Shown: positions 1 to 9,317 of the stretch, piece by piece
Layout of the letters: the number at the start of each line of letters is the position of its first letter
How positions within the stretch are numbered: the first letter of the stretch is position 1
Source: Thecamonas trahens ATCC 50062
Lineage: Eukaryota > Apusozoa > Apusomonadida > Apusomonadidae
Assembly (NCBI RefSeq): GCF_000142905.1
Contig: NW_013657667.1
Span: 336,966-400,965 of the forward strand
Reading direction: 5' to 3'
DNA length: 64,000 bases
Notes under the pieces: model-generated
Seen by the model: only the letters and a program-made list of their open reading frames with translations
Told to the model about the DNA's origin: nothing
The model's database searches: none
Made by a program: the position numbers and the translations under genes

Positions 1-458
1 GTGCCGTGGGGACGGCGCGAGGACTCTCGCATCAACCCCCGGCAACTAGATTCTTCATTTCGTTTAGGTGTCTCCGCTCCAAGTGGCGATGTTCCACAAA
101 CACCCCCCTCCAACCCACAGCAGCTGATAATTCCGTGCTCTCTTCGCATAAGCATCACCCTAATCCAGGTCCGACGTCCGCCGCAGCAAACGCGGAAACG
201 GGTCCTCAGATCGAGGTCTTTAGACGTTTTAACCGCCTCAAGACTGTATGGCTGAAGTGACGGCTACTGTCGATGACGGGGAGTGGGAGAGAGGAAGAGA
301 GAGAGGAGTAAGTCTTGTTGACGGTTGAGAGAGAGGAGTAAGTCTTGTTGACGGTTGAGGGTACCTTGGTTGGGGTGGTGGGCGGTGGTCGCCGGGCGGT
401 GGTCGCCGGGCGGTGGTCGCCGGGCGGTGGGTGGTCGCCGGGCGGTGGTGGTGGATGG
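1..458. repeat. Gene-free left edge with two short tandem repeats
   Basis: No supportable gene lies here. A perfect 30-bp direct duplication occupies 297-326 and 327-356. It is followed at about 381-454 by a G-rich array built on a 14-bp unit (ggtcgccgggcggt). The region is downstream of the minus-strand gene that ends at 459, so it includes that gene's 3' flank. The short open frames across it have low-complexity products and no start context. Confidence 0.7.
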
Positions 459-2790
459 CTAGAACTGGGAAGGCGGTCCCGATCTGGCACCACTCTGCTG
501 TCGGGCATAGAAGAGCGCCTCGATCGAGTAACCAACATCGGCAAGTGCAGGTCCCGGGCCGGTTGGGCTGAGACGAAGTGATGACGCCGGGGTACGGCCA
601 CGGGCAGGCTCGCGACCGAGGTTTGCGGCGCCAGGGTGGCCGTCGGCACTGTCAAACTGCGACCGGTTTCCTCGGTGCAATGACGAGCCGCGCCATGCCG
701 GCGGAGGGGTGGCATCGCGGGACGGCGAGCGGGTGGGAAAGCCAATATCAACGCCTCGCGGCCGGGGCTCGAACGACGGGCTCGCAGGCGGAGGCGCAAA
801 CGTGAGCGGATTGCGCAAAGTCGACGACTCTCGTTGCGGCAGGACAGCCGCTGGAGACCGGTAGACAGGCGCGGGCTCAAGTGCAGCAGGCGACTCTCGC
901 GGCGGCAAGGCCATCACCGGAGACTGATAGACCGGCTCGGGCTCGGGCGTTGTGTCAAAGATGCTTGTTCGCGCTGCAAACGGTGAGCTGCTGGTATGGC
1001 GTCGGTCTACGCTACGCGGCTCCACTTCGGGCCGTTCAAACTCACGGCGTGGTTGCTGAGATCGGCGTGGCTCAGCAGGCCAGGCACGGTCGGGCGCTCG
1101 CCGCTGGGAAAAGGCGCCATCACGCGATGCCGATGCTGCAGCGCGCGAGTGCCGCAGAGGCTGGTCCGCCGCTGACCGCAACAGCGAAGAGCGCGGCCGG
1201 TCGCCTCCGTCAAACCCAAAGGCCGGCGATCGTGACTCGGCCGCGACAGACGGCTCGTAGTAGTACTCGTAGTCAAAGTCATCTCCAGGAACGGTGCGAT
1301 CACGCGCCGCTGCCTCCTCCTGCTCAGCCAGCTTGGCAAGGGCGTCATCAAAGCCTTGCTCGTAGCCGCGTTTGTAGGCCGCCTCAATCTCTTCGCCCGA
1401 GGCCGCAACAAGCTGAGGCGGAGCCGCGGTCTCGGGCTCTGTCATCACCACTACTTGCTGTACCACGGGTGACGGCTCGGGCGACGGCTCGGGCGACGGC
1501 TCGGGTGATGGCTCGGGTGATGGCTCGGGTGATGGCTCGGGCGACGGCTGGGGTGACGACTCAAGGTCCACACTCACTTGCTTGGCGCTCAGCGCCGATG
1601 CGCTGGTCGAGTCAAAGGCACCAAAGTCGATCGAGGACTCTGAGCCAGATCCGCCGCCTCCTAAACCAGCAGCAGCGAAATCGGCCGATGATGCAGTGCC
1701 GGTGGCGGTGTCGGTGGCAAAGGCGCCAAAGTCAATGTCCGACGATGAAGACTTGTGTAGCTGCTGGTCGCTGCTGCCGCCATCACCATCCTCGGTCGAC
1801 TCAAAGTTAAAGTCAAACTCGGACGAGTCGTCGCCGTCGTCTCCGCTTTCCGGTGGATCGGTTGCAGTGTCCGGCGCGGCCGCGTTCTCGGTCTCGGACG
1901 TGGAGGCCATCAGCGCCTCGAGCTCGGATCCAAACGAGTCATCCTCGGCTGCATCCTCAAACTCGCCCTCGCCCAACTCGTAAGCCAACAACTCGCCCTC
2001 GTCCTCGCCAAACATGTCAAACTCGGCCTCATCGTACAGCTCGCCCTGGCCCAGCTCGCCTTCACCGATCATGTCCAGGAACTCGCCCTCGCCAAGCTCG
2101 CCTTCGCCGTCTTCAAACGCCCACTCCACCTCTTCCTCGCCGAGCTCGCCTTCGCCGTCTTCAAACGCCCACTCCACCTCGCCTTCGCCCACAAGCGCAT
2201 CGTCCAGCGCTTCGGCATCGTCATACTCGTAAATGACATCTTCGGCTTCACTGGCATTGACACCGTCAAACTCGTCAAACTCGCCGAGCTCGTCGACGTA
2301 CACGATCTCCGGCTCGCCCTCGCCAAACTCGGCATCATCCAGCAGCAGAAGCTCCTCCATCTCACCCTCGCCCTCTTCGTCGTCATAGACATAGTCAGAT
2401 GAGGTCGTCGTCGTCATCTCGCCAGCAAGCCATGCCGGCTTTGCGCCGCTGGCCTTGGCGCTGTCCTCAACAACCTTGACATAGTTGGACGGGATGAGGC
2501 CCCACCTCGGCCCGATGTGGCCCATCCACCACTCACCGTCCATCGTAGAGACCTGCAGCCGCTGTCCGCGCTTGAAGCCCAGCTGCTTCTGAGGCTATCC
2601 AGTCGCCATGCCGCCGTCGTCGCCCGGTTGTCGTGCCCAGGTGAGTCGCCGCCAGCCCGCCCGCCTCAGCCCCGCGCCCACTCCCAACGGCCACCCAGCC
2701 GCCACCTGCTGCTGTCCCACATGCCCGACCACCTACCGCAGCCGGATTGGCCTCAAAGTCATACAGCGCCTCCACCGTCGTCCGCGGCAT
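459..2790 (-). CDS. SH3-domain protein with long acidic and proline-rich tail (two exons)
   Basis: Exon 1 (2790-2737) encodes 18 residues that open an SH3 domain (ALYDFEAN). Exon 2 (2588-459) continues it with FKRGQRL, DGEWWMGHI and the GLIPSNYVKVV end of the fold. Neither half is a complete SH3 alone, so splicing out 2589-2736 (GT-AG) is well supported; the product is about 727 residues. After the SH3 come an extremely acidic Glu/Gly/Asp/Leu-rich region with a duplicated VEWAFEDGEGELGE unit, a Pro-Ser-Glu repeat array, a short helical KRGYEQGFDDALAKLAEQEE segment and a basic, Ser/Pro/Arg-rich tail. SH3 domains bind proline motifs, so an adaptor or scaffold role is inferred; no enzyme domain is visible. 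The upstream K+ channel frame runs without a stop into this ATG, so this may be the C-terminal part of a fused protein. Confidence 0.75.
1468..1557. repeat. 12-bp coding minisatellite (Pro-Glu-Pro-Ser array)
   Basis: About seven tandem copies of a 12-bp unit (ggctcgggcgac and ggctcgggtgat variants) encode PSPE repeats in the SH3 protein on the minus strand. A nearby direct duplication around 2098-2190 encodes the repeated VEWAFEDGEGELGE unit. Confidence 0.8.
2589..2736 (-). other. Intron in SH3 gene (148 nt, phase 0)
   Basis: On the minus strand the donor reads GTAGGT and the acceptor CCTCAG. Removing it joins ...FEANPAA to KQLGFKRGQRL..., which restores a continuous SH3 domain. Without removal the frame continues into Gly/Arg-rich junk and the second SH3 half is out of frame. 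Confidence 0.8.
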
Positions 2791-4839
2791 GGGCCCTGGT
2801 TCTCCGCTTCTGGCTAGTGCTGTCGGGGAAGTGAGGTGCAGTCGTTGTCGGTTGTATGGCGTGACGAGCTGTGGCCAGGTGGGCATGTTTGAACAGATGC
2901 TGGGCTCTATCACCTTCGTGTGCAAGGGCGGATCATTTGCGGCGAACAGATATCGATGGCGGTAGTGCCAGACTCGGCTGATCGAGGGGAGGGAGGCTAG
3001 TGGCACCTGCGCCTGCGCGCACGCCTGCGCCGGTGCCGACGCCGAGTGGGGCAGGAGTGATGCCGGCGGCGAGGGAATAGGCAGCGGAGGTATGGGATCG
3101 ATGGTGTCGATGGGCGCCGGCGTGGAGAGTGACAGCTCGCCGTTGGCCTCGAGCTCGTTGTGCAGTGCGGCAAGAAGGATGTGGATTGAGTAGGCGGAGC
3201 GAGTGGCGGCATGAGTCGCCGAGTTGAGGTCACCAAGTACGGCAAGCGAGTCGCGCGACTCGGTCGCAAGAAAGGTAAGCGCGTCCTCAGCACGAGATGA
3301 AGGATGCAGCTCGGCCGGGTACTCGGGCTGCGGGTTGAGCTCAAAGTTGGAGGTGATGATGGTGGTGGGAAAGGCAATGACAAGCATGCCGACCAGCATC
3401 ATGATCATGGCCACGACACGGCCAAACTCGGTCGTCGGCATGGCGTCGCCATAGCCAACGGTGGTGAGCGTGACAACAGCAAACCAGAACGCGTCTGGGA
3501 TCGACTGGAACGGCGCCCGCCCGCCCGCCTTGGTCCGCCAGCTCTGGTCCGACCGATCAAAGCTTAGCGTGGCCGTCTCACCAAAGTACAAGACTGACGA
3601 GAGGCCGACGACGCAAAGGAGGAAGAGGAAGAAAAGCAGGACCAGCGCCGAGGCCGAAGTGACAAGCGTCCGCACGATCGAGAGGAAGCGGTGGTTGTAC
3701 TTGGAGAGTCGGAAGAGCCGGAAGACCCGCGCCAGTCGCACCACTCGGATGACTGCTAGCCCCGCCACGTTTGAGCCGGTGAGCACAAGCTCAACAAAGA
3801 ACGGAACAATCGATGCCAGATCAATCAGTGCACCCGGTGAAACTACGTAGTTGAACAGCGACGGCGCCGTGGCGACCTTGAGTACGTACTCGAGTGTGAA
3901 AATGGTGATGGAGAAGATTTCGATGAGACGGAGGGCCAGTGGCTCGTCACGAAAGTACTCGGGCAGCGTCGAGACGCAGAAAGCGCCGGTGGCCACGAAA
4001 ATGACCAAGAGCAGGAAGACGTTGATGACGTAGGCCAACCGCGACGACTCAGGGGCGTCGAGCGTGTTGAACACCGCCCGGCGGAGCCGCGCATTCCGCG
4101 AGCTTGTGCGCACCGGCACTGACGGCGGCCGCTGGCCGGCCATCAACGACGCCATCGACTCCTCGGCGGCCGCCGGCGACTCGGCATCGCGCTCGGCACT
4201 TTCGCCCAGAAAGCGCGCCACCGACGGCGTCTTGGCGAGCGCGTTGAATGTGCCCGCCCGCGAGAACCAAACAACTCGTCCGGTCTTGCCCTTCGATGCC
4301 ACCAGGCCAGGCTCCACATCCGACTCAGCGTCGAGATGTGGCTCCTGCGCAGTAGCGGCTCCAGCGCCCGTGTCAGAGTCGCTCTTAGTGCTCGAGCTGC
4401 CCGAGATAGAGCTCGAGCTCCCGATGGATGACGTCGAGCTCGAGCTGCTTGCCTGGGCCGTCGCCCGGCCCACTAGCAGCGCCGGATCCGAGCTTCCCAG
4501 CGGAACCTTGCCACGGGCAGCCCGAATAAGCTCGGTGTCGGCATTGCCGGCCATCATCGACATGCGCCGGACTCGCAGGCGCCACGAGTCTGCCTCCGGG
4601 CGCGACTCTGGCTCGCCACGTCCGGCTGCGACCGCAGCACCATGTGCTGGCATCGGCTGGAGGCTGTCGCTCTGCTTCAGTGCGTCTGCTCGGGACACTG
4701 CCGAAGGGCGCAGCGATGGCGCGAGCGGTAGGACGTTGGCGCCGTCTACACTTGCTGCGTTGTCTTGGCCAGCCGCACGAACGTGGGCGCGGGCACGGCC
4801 ATTGCTCCCGGCCTCGCCCACCCCTCCTTGCCAAGCCAT
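2791..4839 (-). CDS. Voltage-gated K+ channel (Kv type), 3' end unresolved
   Basis: The ATG at 4839 (MAWQGGVGEAG) opens about 270 residues of low-complexity N-terminus. Then comes a six-helix channel: S1 near residue 270 (VINVFLLLVIFVATGAF), S4 near 370 with regularly spaced arginines (VIRVVRLARVFRLFR), and the pore near 460 with selectivity filter TVGYGD, followed by S6. This is a plasma-membrane, depolarisation-gated K+ channel by family. The N-terminus shows no recognisable T1/BTB tetramerisation domain. The post-S6 tail has no in-frame stop; the frame runs straight into the SH3 ATG at 2790. Codons in the last 70 or so (several rare ATA, CTA and AGA) look less coding-like. Either the channel is fused to the SH3 protein (about 1,410 residues in total) or an unseen 3' intron supplies a stop. 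It is divergent from the uL23 gene across a 403-bp spacer. Confidence 0.85.
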
Positions 4840-5242
4840 GCGCCTGCGCTTATTCTCGACTCTGTCTGGCGCGTGCAAACCTGTGTAGCTATCCGTCGTG
4901 CCGTGAGCGACGAGTGCTGAACAAAGGAGTCGAAGAGGTGAAGGCGGTTCCCCAGGTGCGAGGTCGTGCGCTGTCGAGAGGAGCAGGGACCGGGGGAGGG
5001 GGAGGCGGGGCGGCAACGGCCACGTACGATAGCATCATGGTCAAAAGACCGTTGGCAATCAAATTGTGCCATGAGCCACACAACCTTCGTTCAGCTCTTT
5101 CCATTGTCACGTCGAGAGACTGTGGCACTCGTTCGGTCGTTTGGCGGTGGCGGCAAGGGTGTGAGGAAAGTGAAAAACAGCGCGAGCTGGATTGTGCCAG
5201 ATTGACGCATTTGGGCAACAGTTTTCTCTCCTTCTGCTCACA
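4840..5242. promoter_or_regulatory. Divergent spacer between K+ channel and uL23
   Basis: No gene is seen in this 403-bp head-to-head spacer, which must hold both promoters. Just before the uL23 ATG is a pyrimidine-rich run (ttttctctccttctgctcac, 5222-5241), resembling the pyrimidine leaders common on ribosomal-protein mRNAs. I cannot locate a TATA box or transcription start. Confidence 0.4.
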
Positions 5243-6077
5243 ATGGTCAGCACCAAGAGTACGTAACCAAAGCTAGTATAACCTTACCACGAGGTGCTCC
5301 TTGCCTACGACGTTGGATACATGCTCTTGCGTCTGTAGACGACCGGTGTATTCCGTTGGTGCTGTGTACCCCCCCTGGGAGCTGCTTGTCCACCGTCGCT
5401 GTGGCCCAGCGCATCATCGAATTTGTGTGCGGTGGGCCATACTTTGTGTGCGGCGGCGGCGAGGAGCCCCTGACGCCCACGGCCACAACGCCCCCCATGC
5501 CATGGTCGTAATGCGCAAGTGCAGGGCGAGCAAGCATGGGCTGTGGTGGTGGGTGTGGGCACCCGCAGCACCCGGGAGGGCGGTGAGGAGCGCGGCGGGA
5601 TGGGCGGCGGGGGATGGCGACGTTTTGACTCACACGACCGACATGGGGTTGGACACAACTACAGCGAAGGCTAAGTCGGCCGCCCGCGCTCAGACGCAGG
5701 GCAACTTCAAGTCCAACCGCAAGGTGCACACGAAGGTCCAGTGGAAGACCAAGCCGACCAAGAAGCAGGCCCGCAAGCCGCTCTACCCGCGCCAGTCGGC
5801 CCCGGGCAAGGCTCGCATCAACGACTACTCGGTCCTCAAGTTCCCGCTCACCACCGAGGTGGCCATGAAGGCTGTCGAGGACCACCGCACCCTCGTCTTC
5901 ATTGTGGACATCCGCGCCACCAAGCCGCAGATCAAGAACGCCATGAACAAGGTGTACCAGGTCAAGGCCGCCAAGGTCAACACCCTCATCCGCCCGGACG
6001 GCCAGAAGAAGGCCTTCATCCGCCTGGCTCCCGAGCACGATGCTCTCGACATTGCCAGCAAGATCGGCATGTTCTAA
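5243..6077 (+). CDS. RPL23A: 60S ribosomal protein uL23 (L23a), two exons
   Basis: Exon 1 is only 16 nt (5243-5258, MVSTK plus one base). Exon 2 is 5665-6077; joining them gives a 142-residue protein starting MVSTKTKAKSAARAQ. The basic N-terminal extension is followed by the conserved globular core (KFPLTTEVAMKAVED, TLVFIVDIRATKPQIKNA, VNTLIRPDGQKKAFIRL) and the C-terminal motif DALDIASKIGMF. uL23 sits at the peptide exit tunnel and contacts signal-recognition and nascent-chain factors. Length matches the eukaryotic family (about 140-156 residues). An in-frame ATG at 5643 would give a longer start inside the intron, but the spliced start fits the conserved N-terminus and the GT-AG signals. 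Confidence 0.95.
5259..5664 (+). other. Intron in uL23 gene (406 nt, phase 1)
   Basis: The donor is GTACGT directly after codon 5 and the acceptor is CAACTACAG at 5664. A plausible branch region (ttttgactcac) lies about 40 nt upstream of the acceptor. I looked for box C/D or H/ACA snoRNA signatures because ribosomal-protein introns often host them, and found none convincing. Confidence 0.85.
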
Positions 6078-6218
6078 GCAAACGAAAAACTCGAGACTAA
6101 TGTGTTGCCCTTGCATGGGGGGGGGAGAGAGAGAGGGAGGGTGGTGCGGTGCGGTGCTGTCATCTCGAATGGTGGTCGGGAGCCTGCTATTTTATGGTGG
6201 ACGTCACCAGCACGCCGC

Positions 6219-7115
6219 TCATCGCCCGCCACGCATCAGTGCATCGAGCTCCTGCTCGAGCTCTGAAAGCTCTGCCGGTGTTACCTTTGGCTCCAGGCCG
6301 GCTGCGAGCGCTGCGACCGCGGCGTCAGCGGCAGCCGCGGCCGCCAGCGCTGCCGGATCTGCACCCACAGCAGCCAGCTCTGCAGCGGCGGCGGCTCCGC
6401 CCAATGCAGACTCAGCGGCAACCGCCTCGGCCTCGGCCTCGAGCTCCTCCAGCTCGCTGCCTCCACTCTCAAGCTTCACCTCCAAATCGTCATCTGCGCT
6501 GGCATCGTCAGCATCCTCGTTCACAGCGAGGACAGGCGCGGACGAGGCTGCCTCATTGGAAGCCGCAGGTTGCGCAGCAGCCCGTGGCAGCGCGCGGGCA
6601 GCCGCGGTAATGGCCTCGGCTGTCTCGGCCGATGATGTCGGCATGCGTGGATACGCTACAAGCGCCGGCGCAGGCCCACACGACGAAGCAGTCTCTCCCG
6701 CCATCGCAGTCGCCATCTCAGCCTCGACTTTGTCTACAAACTCCTGCAGCGCCTCGGCCTGGCTCAAATACGAGGCCAGCCGGGTCATGATGCGTGCGTG
6801 TCCGGGCGACAACGCATCCCTCACGGCTGCCGCTGCCGCTGCTGCTCTTGCTGCCGCTCCCGCCTCGGCGGCATCGCCACTCGCGGCGCCATCATCAATT
6901 CCATCACAGCCGCTGCCTTCTTGCGTCGTCGCCCGTCGCACAAACGCCAGCATCAGCTCCAGCCCGCGTCGATAGGCCGCAAGCGCCGTCCGCGCAGGTC
7001 CCACCGCCGCCCGCCGTGCCACCACAGGTGGAGGCGACGGAAGCAGTGGGTCGGCCACAGCAGCCGCCTTTAGCGCAGCCACCCCTGCTGTGTAAAGCCC
7101 AGCCAGGTCAGTCAT
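6219..7115 (-). CDS. MIT-domain-like protein
   Basis: This 298-residue alanine-rich protein starts with a three-helix pattern (LYTAGVAALKAAAVADPLL, then AYRRGLELMLAFVRR, then ARIMTRLASYLSQAEALQEF) resembling the MIT fold. MIT domains bind ESCRT-III tails in Vps4, spastin and related proteins. The middle is low-complexity Ala/Glu. The C-terminus ends with an amphipathic acidic helix, VTPAELSELEQELDALM, resembling a MIT-interacting motif. No ATPase or protease domain follows, so an adaptor role in membrane remodelling is only inferred. Helix 1 and helix 2 are separated by more residues than usual, which lowers certainty. Confidence 0.6.
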   Translation of the reverse strand: MTDLAGLYTAGVAALKAAAVADPLLPSPPPVVARRAAVGPARTALAAYRRGLELMLAFVRRATTQEGSGCDGIDDGAASGDAAEAGAAARAAAAAAAVRDALSPGHARIMTRLASYLSQAEALQEFVDKVEAEMATAMAGETASSCGPAPALVAYPRMPTSSAETAEAITAAARALPRAAAQPAASNEAASSAPVLAVNEDADDASADDDLEVKLESGGSELEELEAEAEAVAAESALGGAAAAAELAAVGADPAALAAAAAADAAVAALAAGLEPKVTPAELSELEQELDALMRGGR

Positions 7116-7371
7116 GCCCCCCCCCAGCCGTTCGAGTTACCTACGACAAGTACTCTCCGCTCTTCGCCCTCCGTTCTGAGACCCTGCGCCACACTCCCTG
7201 GGCCTGCCTGCCACCAGCATCCGCCTGTCGCGCCGTGCCGTCCCGGCTTTCCGGCTAGCCATTGTCAACTGACCAGAGCAGCAGCCGCTGCGATCTCCGT
7301 CCCCTCGTCAAGCCAAAAGGTTCAATGATGTGGTCTCATCCACGGTCGGCTGGTGGTGCTGGCCGAAAGCG

Positions 7372-8976
7372 TCAAAGCGTCGGCTGGCTGGCGGTAAGAG
7401 GCTCGGGAGTGACATTGATGGACGTCAGGGCGCCGGTGTTGACGCCGGCAAGGGTGGCTGTGAGGGCCGCGATGGCGTCATTAGCCTTAGAGGCCTCTAC
7501 CGTGAGCGGGATGGCGTGTGGCGAGGCATCGAGCGTCCACTCGGCAGAAAGCTCCGCCCCGTCTCCGAGCCGTGAGTCGACCGACGCAACGAGATCGGCC
7601 ACATCGGTCTGAGCATCCTGGAGCGAGGCGCGGATGTCGTCGCCGACGACAGCAATGACCTCGCGCGACGGCGGGAGAGCGGCAGCCGCCGACGCGTCCA
7701 GTGCGCCGCGATTGCGGACCCGGACAACCGTGGTCGCCGCTGCCGCTGCCGCCGGCTTGTCGTCGGCCGCAACAATGGTCGTGCCTTCGCGCGCGGGCTC
7801 CAGCGTGTTGCGGATCCGGATCGGGATCTCCTTGGCCTCGATCGGCGAAACAATCTGCGGGTCGACAATCTCCTTGCCATAACGGGTAAGGACTTCTGCC
7901 TCGTTGTACGTGAGGACCGGGATGGTCGTCTTTGCGTCGCCGTCGTGGACAACGCCGACAGAGCCCGGAGCCCAATCGACAAACGCCCCGCTCTCGGCCT
8001 CCTGAACCGGTTCGACCCTCCACAGCGAGACCTCATCGGCGCCGAGGCCACGGCCGAGGAGCGTCGCCGTTAGATCCGAGCCACCACGATTGAATGTCGT
8101 GATCGCTGCCGGGTTGTCCACTGCTCCGCCGTACAAGCCCGGCACCACCGCCACCGAGCCGGCGGCCAGCACCGAGTCGAGCTGCGCCTGGATGAGCGCC
8201 GCCGACGCCTCAAGATCCGGCAGCGCTGCGCCGTACTTGCCGTTGGTCCGGATGAGACCTGTCGGGTCCGCAAGCACAGCCGAAGTCCCCATCGCGATGA
8301 GGTACTTTTCAAAGATGAGGCACGAGAGTCGCTCGCCGAGCGACTGCATCCGATCGAGCTGTGCCTTGACGGCCGGGGCATCGCCCGGCGTCTCAAACGA
8401 CTCCTTGAACAGGGCTCCCACTGGAGTGTCAAAGTCGCGCTCCATCAGTTGCTCGACCTCAGACCGCAGCGTTGTCCGCAGAGCGTCAAGCTCGGTCCGA
8501 CCCATCCGCGCCGCCGGGGACTGCAGATCAAGCGCCGCGTTCGGCGACTCGCCCTGAGCATGAACGCGGGTCGCTCCCATCGCCGGCGGGGCAAACAGCG
8601 CATCGATAGTCTCAAGGTGGCCGGCCACGATCTGGTTGCGGAGCTTGCGGAGCAGGACAAAGTTCCTGGTTCGAGCCGCCGTCGATGCTTCGGCGAGCGC
8701 CTCGGCTACGCCATACATGGCCGAAAGCACAACGCCGATCTCATCACCACTGCCAGCCGCCGCCGCACCCGACGCCTTGGCAGCCACCAGCATCGCCACT
8801 CGGTGAACCGCATCGGCCGAGCCGAGCGACGCGCCGCCAAACTTCATCACCTCGCGATGGGCTGCCGCCGAGCGGCCGGCAGACGCCGACAACGCCGCCA
8901 CACGGAGGCCGCCGAGACGTTCTGGCGAGAGCAGCCGCGCTGCGGGCTGATTGCGAGCAAGAAAACGAAAGGCCAT
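7372..8976 (-). CDS. Aspartokinase-like amino-acid kinase with organelle-type presequence
   Basis: The chosen ATG at 8976 gives 534 residues beginning MAFRFLARNQPAARLL, an Arg-rich, acid-free amphipathic leader typical of mitochondrial import; the open frame upstream lacks this quality. The kinase core shows KFGGASLGSADAVHRV near residue 44, ERLSCLIFEKYL, VVPGLYGG, TTFNRGGSDLTATLLG, and a C-terminal block (YNEAEVLTRYGKEIVDPQ, IPIRIRNTLEPAREGTTI) matching the aspartokinase pattern. The usual acidic TDVDGV-type substrate loop is replaced by WRVEPVQEAESG, so activity is uncertain. The last 140 or so residues could be degenerate ACT regulatory domains. Aspartokinase phosphorylates aspartate in lysine, threonine and methionine synthesis. 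The gene is preceded by a short spacer and is divergent from the transporter at 9318. Confidence 0.8.
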   Translation of the reverse strand: MAFRFLARNQPAARLLSPERLGGLRVAALSASAGRSAAAHREVMKFGGASLGSADAVHRVAMLVAAKASGAAAAGSGDEIGVVLSAMYGVAEALAEASTAARTRNFVLLRKLRNQIVAGHLETIDALFAPPAMGATRVHAQGESPNAALDLQSPAARMGRTELDALRTTLRSEVEQLMERDFDTPVGALFKESFETPGDAPAVKAQLDRMQSLGERLSCLIFEKYLIAMGTSAVLADPTGLIRTNGKYGAALPDLEASAALIQAQLDSVLAAGSVAVVPGLYGGAVDNPAAITTFNRGGSDLTATLLGRGLGADEVSLWRVEPVQEAESGAFVDWAPGSVGVVHDGDAKTTIPVLTYNEAEVLTRYGKEIVDPQIVSPIEAKEIPIRIRNTLEPAREGTTIVAADDKPAAAAAATTVVRVRNRGALDASAAAALPPSREVIAVVGDDIRASLQDAQTDVADLVASVDSRLGDGAELSAEWTLDASPHAIPLTVEASKANDAIAALTATLAGVNTGALTSINVTPEPLTASQPTL

Positions 8977-9317
8977 GTTGATGGAAATAGTTATCGCCTG
9001 GAATGAGAGCGGTGGTAGTGTACCACTCCCAGAACGTGACGGGTCGACCGTGCGTGGGTGTGTGGGTGTGTATGGGGTGTTTGTGTTTGTCTGCTCTGGC
9101 AGACGAAGGATGAGTGCGTGGCGCCACGTTGGCACGGCACACACTTGTGTGCCAGTGACCACGATTTGGCCACCTCGTGATGACGGCCTGTGACGCAGGG
9201 TGAACATTGGCATTCATTGAGCGGATATTACGGAGGGAGAAAGACGGCGGCAGCGGAGGGTATAGGAAACAAGGGATGAGAAGCAACACTTGACAACAGC
9301 AAGGACCATCACTATTG
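8977..9317. other. Divergent spacer, aspartokinase/transporter
   Basis: This 341-bp head-to-head spacer holds no gene. It has TG-rich stretches (gtgtgggtgtgtatggggtg around 9058-9077). No promoter element can be assigned. Confidence 0.5.

Noticed and set aside
5301-5664. N-terminal extension of uL23 into the intron
   Set aside because: The extension is unlike any ribosomal protein. The 16-nt exon plus GT-AG intron restores the conserved N-terminus.
5259-5664. Intronic snoRNA in the uL23 gene
   Set aside because: No convincing box C/D or H/ACA pairs were found.
7372-8976. Bacterial contamination suggested by aspartokinase and bacterial-dynamin-like genes
   Set aside because: Both genes carry organelle-type leaders and are embedded among eukaryotic genes with the same base composition. 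Spliced genes flank them.
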